From Gemmatimonadota bacterium (GTDB lineage Bacteria; Gemmatimonadota; Gemmatimonadetes; Longimicrobiales; Gaopeijiaceae), in contig JAPPNO010000024.1 in NCBI GenBank assembly GCA_028873845.1, positions 1 through 45,002 of the forward strand: a stretch of 45,002 nucleotides of DNA, read 5' to 3'. Position 1 is the stretch's first letter, and the number at the start of each line of letters is the position of its first letter. The translations under genes and the position numbers were made by a program. Below, in pieces: positions 41,515 to 45,002 of the stretch. The notes beneath the pieces are model-generated. The model was not told the DNA's origin. It saw only the letters and a program-made list of their open reading frames with translations, and did not search any database.

Positions 41515-42581
41515 CGCAGCCGCTGGAACCTCACCGATGCGAAGCCCGACTGGCCGGTGGCACTGTAGTAGTCGAAGATCTGCACCTTGTAGACCTCTTC
41601 GCCGGCACGCACGAGGAAGACGTTGTAGGTGGGCCACATGCGGCTGTTCTCCTGAATGTCGTACCAGAAGACCCCGGTTGCGTCACCGGTGGTGACCGGA
41701 AACGCGCCCGCGATGGCCGAAAGGAACCCGGCGTATTCGGGGGCGTCGTCGGCGCGCTGCAAAGCCGTGAAGTCGTCCGTCGCGTCCAGCGGGAAGGTGC
41801 CGGTCTGGCAGGAGGCGTTGACGTCGATGACGAGTTCGGGAGATGCGCTCAGATCCCACCCGCAGCCATCGCCCGTCCGCAGTTGATCTCCCTCCGCGAG
41901 TTCCAGGTAGACGGGACCGCGGGCGAAGCTTATCACCGCGGTGTCCGCGGACCCCAGGGTGCCGCCGGGATCGTGGCGCCGGTACTCGATGGTGAGTCCG
42001 AGCGGCCGCCTTCCGTCCATTCGGAGATCCACCACGCGAAAGACCGAGTGTCCCCGTCCGGAACTTTCGCGCACCTTCCACGCGGCTCCCGGGTTGGCCA
42101 CGATGTTCCCGGCCCGGGGGTCGAAGCGGAACCAGGTGGAACCCTCGTCGGGCACCAGCACATCTTCGGCGAAGGCGGACGCGGCCGGGATGTCGGTGTC
42201 GGCCACCACGGCGAAGGCGGCCTCGCCGTCGGCCGCCGTCAGGGCCGTGACCTCCTCGGCCATCAGATCCGCGTTGTTGCCGATGTTGAATCCGGCGACC
42301 GCACCCGGGCCCGCGACGCCGCCGTTCAGGCGCACGGTGAACCTGCGGAACGCCATGTGCCAGGCGGTCGACGCGCCGGGGTCGGAGGGAGATACCAGCG
42401 AACCGCCGTCGGCGAGGTTCAGGTAGGCGAAGTTGATGGGCGACGACGCGTCCACGACGATCTCGCCCTCCTCGAAGACCTCTTCGGGGGGTGCGACTTC
42501 GGATTCGCAGGCTTGTGAAAACAGAAAAACGGCCAGGAGGGCCCCAGGATGGGCGGGTGATACTCCATGCGTGCCGGACAT
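41511..42581 (-). CDS. HmuY-family haem-binding lipoprotein
   Basis: 356 residues from the ATG at 42581 (AAAGGA about eight bases upstream). A short signal peptide runs into FSQAC, an imperfect lipobox with Cys at about 25, then an acidic spacer. The HmuY fold signature is clear: DASSPINFAYLNLADGG, TAWHMAFRRFTVRLNGG, VVDLRMDGRRPLGLTIEYRR and the C-terminal strand YYSATGQSGFASVRFQRL. HmuY proteins are haemophores that take haem from host proteins and hand it to a TonB receptor. The gene order, with 4-base overlaps on one side and 4 bases of spacing on the other, shows it is in an operon with the receptor and the CbiX-like lipoprotein. Longer than P. gingivalis HmuY. Confidence 0.85.
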   Translation of the reverse strand: MSGTHGVSPAHPGALLAVFLFSQACESEVAPPEEVFEEGEIVVDASSPINFAYLNLADGGSLVSPSDPGASTAWHMAFRRFTVRLNGGVAGPGAVAGFNIGNNADLMAEEVTALTAADGEAAFAVVADTDIPAASAFAEDVLVPDEGSTWFRFDPRAGNIVANPGAAWKVRESSGRGHSVFRVVDLRMDGRRPLGLTIEYRRHDPGGTLGSADTAVISFARGPVYLELAEGDQLRTGDGCGWDLSASPELVIDVNASCQTGTFPLDATDDFTALQRADDAPEYAGFLSAIAGAFPVTTGDATGVFWYDIQENSRMWPTYNVFLVRAGEEVYKVQIFDYYSATGQSGFASVRFQRLR

Positions 42582-42585
42582 CAGG

Positions 42586-43617
42586 TCATCCTTTCCATGA
42601 AATAGCCGGTAGTCGCGGGTGACTACCGGATTGGCGAGAAGGGGATACAACGGGATCCGCCGGACAGGATGCGAGCGGCGATCCGGCCCCGGCGGCGCAG
42701 AAGGTGGCCGTGACGCGTCCCCTGATCCAATCCGTGACGAGGGGATGCGGGAGCAGGCTTCCTGCGGGCACGTAGTCGAGTCCGTCGAGGACTTCGCGGT
42801 AGGGACCGAATCCCGAAACGCGGTACGGAATCACGACGACCCGGCCCCAGCGCTCTGCCATCGCGGTGACGGCCGCCCGGATCTCCTGTTCCGCCTTGGC
42901 CCTCGGCGCGGCCCAGTCCTCCCGGAGCGTCGCGACACGGACCTCCGCGTATCCCTCGGAATGCAGACCCCGGGCTCCCACCTGCATCGCGGCGAGCAGA
43001 GCCCCGTTGTCCTTTTCGGAGCCCATGCCGTGCGCGATCAGCAGAATGCCGGTGTCCGAGGGGTCGGTGGCGCTCGCGCGTGCCCGGTCCGCCAGGATGC
43101 TCGTGACTTCGGCTGACCCGGAGAGCCCCTTGAGGTCCAGCAGGATGTCGCCTTTCACCTTGAGGGGTGCGAGTTCCGCGCCGTCGACCATACGGTGTCC
43201 GACCATGGCGCGAGCCGGCGCGTCCGAGCGGCGGCCGAAGAGGTACTCGGTGTGGTGCAGGAACGACCTGCCCGACACGAAGAGCCGGACCACCGCGATG
43301 GTGTGCACTCCCCGGTCGTACAGTGAATCGAGCGCCGCCTGCAAGGTGTGGGGATTCGCCATCCCCAGGGCGAGCGCGACCGGTATGCGGTCACGCAGAG
43401 GGGCGAGTGCGGTGTTTACGCTGGCATTCCAATCCGGTCCACCACCGTGGGCCATGACCAGGACGCCCGCCTTGCCGGTGGCGGGCGGGATCGCAGCTTG
43501 AACAGTGGTTTGGGAGCGGGAAACGGAGGGGAGTGGGGCAGGGGTCGTGCAGCCGGCGACCGCCCAGGACTGGACGGCGGCGACCGCGAACAAGCGGGTC
43601 CGCGCGCGGGTTTTCAT
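42586..43617 (-). CDS. exported CbiX/SirB-like chelatase lipoprotein
   Basis: 343 residues. The N-terminus is a signal peptide with a canonical lipobox (WAVAGC, Cys23), which cytoplasmic CbiX/SirB enzymes never have. Two tandem chelatase half-domains follow. The first (about 50-185) has both metal-ligand histidines of class II chelatases: AHGGGPDWN (His57) and SFLHHTEY (His121/122). The second (about 188-300) keeps IAHGMGSEKDNG (His196), but its second site is IPYRVSGFGPYREVL with no His, so it probably is structural. Cytoplasmic relatives put Co2+ or Fe2+ into sirohydrochlorin. Outside the cytoplasm, next to a haemophore and receptor, removing metal from an incoming tetrapyrrole or metal sensing is more plausible. 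First gene of the operon. Confidence 0.82.
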   Translation of the reverse strand: MKTRARTRLFAVAAVQSWAVAGCTTPAPLPSVSRSQTTVQAAIPPATGKAGVLVMAHGGGPDWNASVNTALAPLRDRIPVALALGMANPHTLQAALDSLYDRGVHTIAVVRLFVSGRSFLHHTEYLFGRRSDAPARAMVGHRMVDGAELAPLKVKGDILLDLKGLSGSAEVTSILADRARASATDPSDTGILLIAHGMGSEKDNGALLAAMQVGARGLHSEGYAEVRVATLREDWAAPRAKAEQEIRAAVTAMAERWGRVVVIPYRVSGFGPYREVLDGLDYVPAGSLLPHPLVTDWIRGRVTATFCAAGAGSPLASCPADPVVSPSRQSGSHPRLPAISWKG

Positions 43618-43664
43618 CTATGAACACCGAGAGAACTCAGGACTATCGTGGTTCAGGGCGCGCA

Positions 43665-43693
43665 TAAGCTAAACGGCAAATCGGGTTTGTCAA
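43665..43693 (-). promoter_or_regulatory. probable promoter of the CbiX-HmuY-TonB operon
   Basis: Reading leftwards, TTGACA (43693-43688) is a perfect -35 with TAGCTT after 16 bases (43671-43666), 48 bases before the ATG at 43617. No clear Fur box was found by eye in 43618-43726. Confidence 0.5.
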
Positions 43694-43726
43694 ATCGGGG
43701 TGGAACGGGCCGGGGACCTGCGCCCA

Positions 43727-45002
43727 CTAACCCCCGATCCGCCCCGCCAGAACCTCTACAAGGTGTTGAGCCCGGCGCCCCGTCCCGTCCCGGATTTGGG
43801 CGCGGCAGCTAAAGCCGTTTGCGACCACGACATCCGACGGTGGCGCGGCCCGCAGGGCGGGGAAGAGGCCGAGTTCGCCCATCCCGCGCGAGGTGCGCTG
43901 GTGCTTTGCCGTGTAGCCGAAGGATCCCGCCATGCCGCAGCAGCTCGACCGGATGGGCGTGGCGACCGTCCCGGGGAGCAGGGCGGTGAGGGCGTCGGCG
44001 GTAGAGGCTTCGGTCCCGGCGGCCTTCTGGTGGCAGTGGCCGTGGATCCTGACGGTCGAGCCGGCTCCGTCAGGTTCGGTCCGGGCGCCGGTCGAGACGG
44101 GCGGCGTTGCATGCCGCGACGCCAGGAACTCGTCCGCGAGGAATGCGTGGCCGGCCACCAGGCGGGCGTCCTCGCCGGGGCAGAGGTGGAGAGCTTCGTC
44201 CCGCAGGGTCAGCAGGCAGGAAGGCTCGAGGCCGACGATGGGGAAGCCCCGGCGGACGAGAGGGACGAGGGCATCCAGGGTGCGCCGAAGCTCCGCGCGG
44301 GCGTGGTCGAGAAGGCCGGCGGCGATCCAGGTGCGGCCGCAGCAGAGGGGTCGGCGGGGGCGGTTCGAGGCGCGCGCGGCGACCAAATCGCACCCGAGGC
44401 CCCGGAGCACGTCGCGGGCCGCCCGAGCGACGTTCGGGTCAAAATACCTGGTGAATGTGTCCACGAAGAGGGTAACAGGCCCTTCTGACCGGGGTTCCCC
44501 CCCTCCAGCAACCCCACTTGCGGACAGATTCATGGGGGAATCTGTCACGGAATCTGTCACGCCACACGAGCCTCCACCCCGCCCATCCCCCCCCTCCCCC
44601 AGCTCCCCATCCCGAAACGGCCGCCCGTGCCACTCCGGCAGCTCCCTCTCCGCCGCAATCCCGAGTGCCCTCTCTCCGGCCCACCGCAACACCCGGCTCC
44701 GGTTCCTCAGATTGCACAACCCCGGCACCCGCGCCGCCAGCGGCGCCAACCGCGGCAGGGAGGCGAAGAGACGCTCACGCAGAGGCACTCCGCACTCGCG
44801 GTTCCGCAGGTGCAGCACCTCGGCCTTCATCCGCGCCATGTCCACGCCCGCCGGGCATTCACGCTTGCAAGCCTTGCACCCCACGCACAGCTCCATCGCC
44901 TCGGCCACCTCGTCCCCCGCCAGTCCCCGGCCCCTCGACCCCCGCCGCTCCCCTCCCGGCCCATCGATCCCCCGCCCATCCCCACCACCCCCACGCCCAC
45001 CC
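43727..45002 (-). CDS. FAD-linked oxidase C-terminal part: Fe-S and two CCG domains (partial)
   Basis: The frame is open to the right edge, so the N-terminal FAD-binding part lies outside. Visible from the right: MELCVGCKACKRECPAGVDMARMKAE (a 4Fe-4S ferredoxin-type cluster motif), then two cysteine-rich CCG (DUF224) domains with PLCCGRTWIAAG and RIHGHCHQKA...SSCCGMAGSFGY. This order is that of glycolate oxidase/D-lactate dehydrogenase-type proteins where GlcD-, Fe-S- and GlcF-like parts are fused. It would pass electrons from a 2-hydroxy acid to the respiratory chain. A Gly-rich insert (about 44470-44605) containing DSVTDSP separates Fe-S and CCG parts and is unusual. ATG/GTG codons near 44908 are internal. 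Confidence 0.85.
   Translation of the reverse strand, partial: GGRGGGGDGRGIDGPGGERRGSRGRGLAGDEVAEAMELCVGCKACKRECPAGVDMARMKAEVLHLRNRECGVPLRERLFASLPRLAPLAARVPGLCNLRNRSRVLRWAGERALGIAAERELPEWHGRPFRDGELGEGGDGRGGGSCGVTDSVTDSPMNLSASGVAGGGEPRSEGPVTLFVDTFTRYFDPNVARAARDVLRGLGCDLVAARASNRPRRPLCCGRTWIAAGLLDHARAELRRTLDALVPLVRRGFPIVGLEPSCLLTLRDEALHLCPGEDARLVAGHAFLADEFLASRHATPPVSTGARTEPDGAGSTVRIHGHCHQKAAGTEASTADALTALLPGTVATPIRSSCCGMAGSFGYTAKHQRTSRGMGELGLFPALRAAPPSDVVVANGFSCRAQIRDGTGRRAQHLVEVLAGRIGG
44523..44560. repeat. inverted and tandem repeat inside the CCG gene
   Basis: GACAGATTC (44523-44531) pairs perfectly with GAATCTGTC (44538-44546), and GGAATCTGTCAC is tandemly repeated at 44537-44548 and 44549-44560. 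The whole lies in the Gly/Ser-rich linker between the Fe-S and CCG domains and stays in frame (SVTDSP). Confidence 0.75.

Noticed and set aside
1-45002. tRNA or rRNA genes
   Set aside because: No T-loop GGTTCGAATCC-like segment with a pairing acceptor stem and no rRNA-like stretch was seen on either strand.

Overview
The window is strongly G+C-rich, densely packed bacterial DNA with a Gram-negative cell plan: two TonB-dependent receptors, several predicted lipoproteins and many secreted beta-propellers. The mix of 6-bladed propellers carrying an FGxxGEGPGEF-type motif, choice-of-anchor-B (LVIVD-type) proteins, receptors with a carboxypeptidase-regulatory-like N-domain, and a Rho with a long basic insertion suggests Gemmatimonadota or a close relative. 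That assignment is inference; no rRNA or tRNA gene was seen.

Layout. 1-4.8 kb: histidine utilisation, with the end of hutU, hutF and hutI, interrupted by a small secreted Cys-rich protein and a propeller lipoprotein. 4.8-10 kb: a secreted aromatic-rich protein with a basic tail, rho, an SRPBCC membrane protein and a class I aminotransferase. 10-15 kb: a large sigma-region-4-like regulator translationally coupled to an MFS transporter, a YkvI-type transporter overlapping it tail to tail, and a threonine dehydratase-like enzyme. 15-21.4 kb: a TonB receptor followed by argR-argG-argH, with a promoter and two ARG-box-like sites before argG. 21.5-26.3 kb: aroF, divergent from rpiA-rpe, an SRPBCC-epimerase fusion and pdxH. 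26.3-27.3 kb: an Xre/ParS-RES toxin-antitoxin pair. 27.3-33.2 kb: an aldo/keto reductase coupled to a threonine dehydratase, thiI, a lipoprotein with Ig-like repeats and a 1-Cys peroxiredoxin. 33.2-38.3 kb: a minus-strand block of two choice-of-anchor-B paralogues around a propeller; one paralogue is frameshifted. 38.3-39.3 kb: a non-coding mosaic holding an HNH endonuclease scrap between long inverted repeats. 39.3-43.7 kb: a three-gene haem-type uptake operon in which a CbiX-like chelatase lipoprotein precedes a HmuY-like protein and a TonB receptor. 43.7 kb to the end: the C-terminal part of an Fe-S/CCG-domain FAD-linked oxidoreductase.

Best candidates for something undescribed: (i) the exported CbiX lipoprotein-HmuY-TonB operon, which could capture tetrapyrrole and remove its metal outside the cytoplasm; (ii) the sigma-4 regulator/MFS pair; (iii) the small double-CxnC secreted protein coupled to a propeller lipoprotein; (iv) the related palindromic intergenic elements at 4.8, 13.9 and 21.5 kb.
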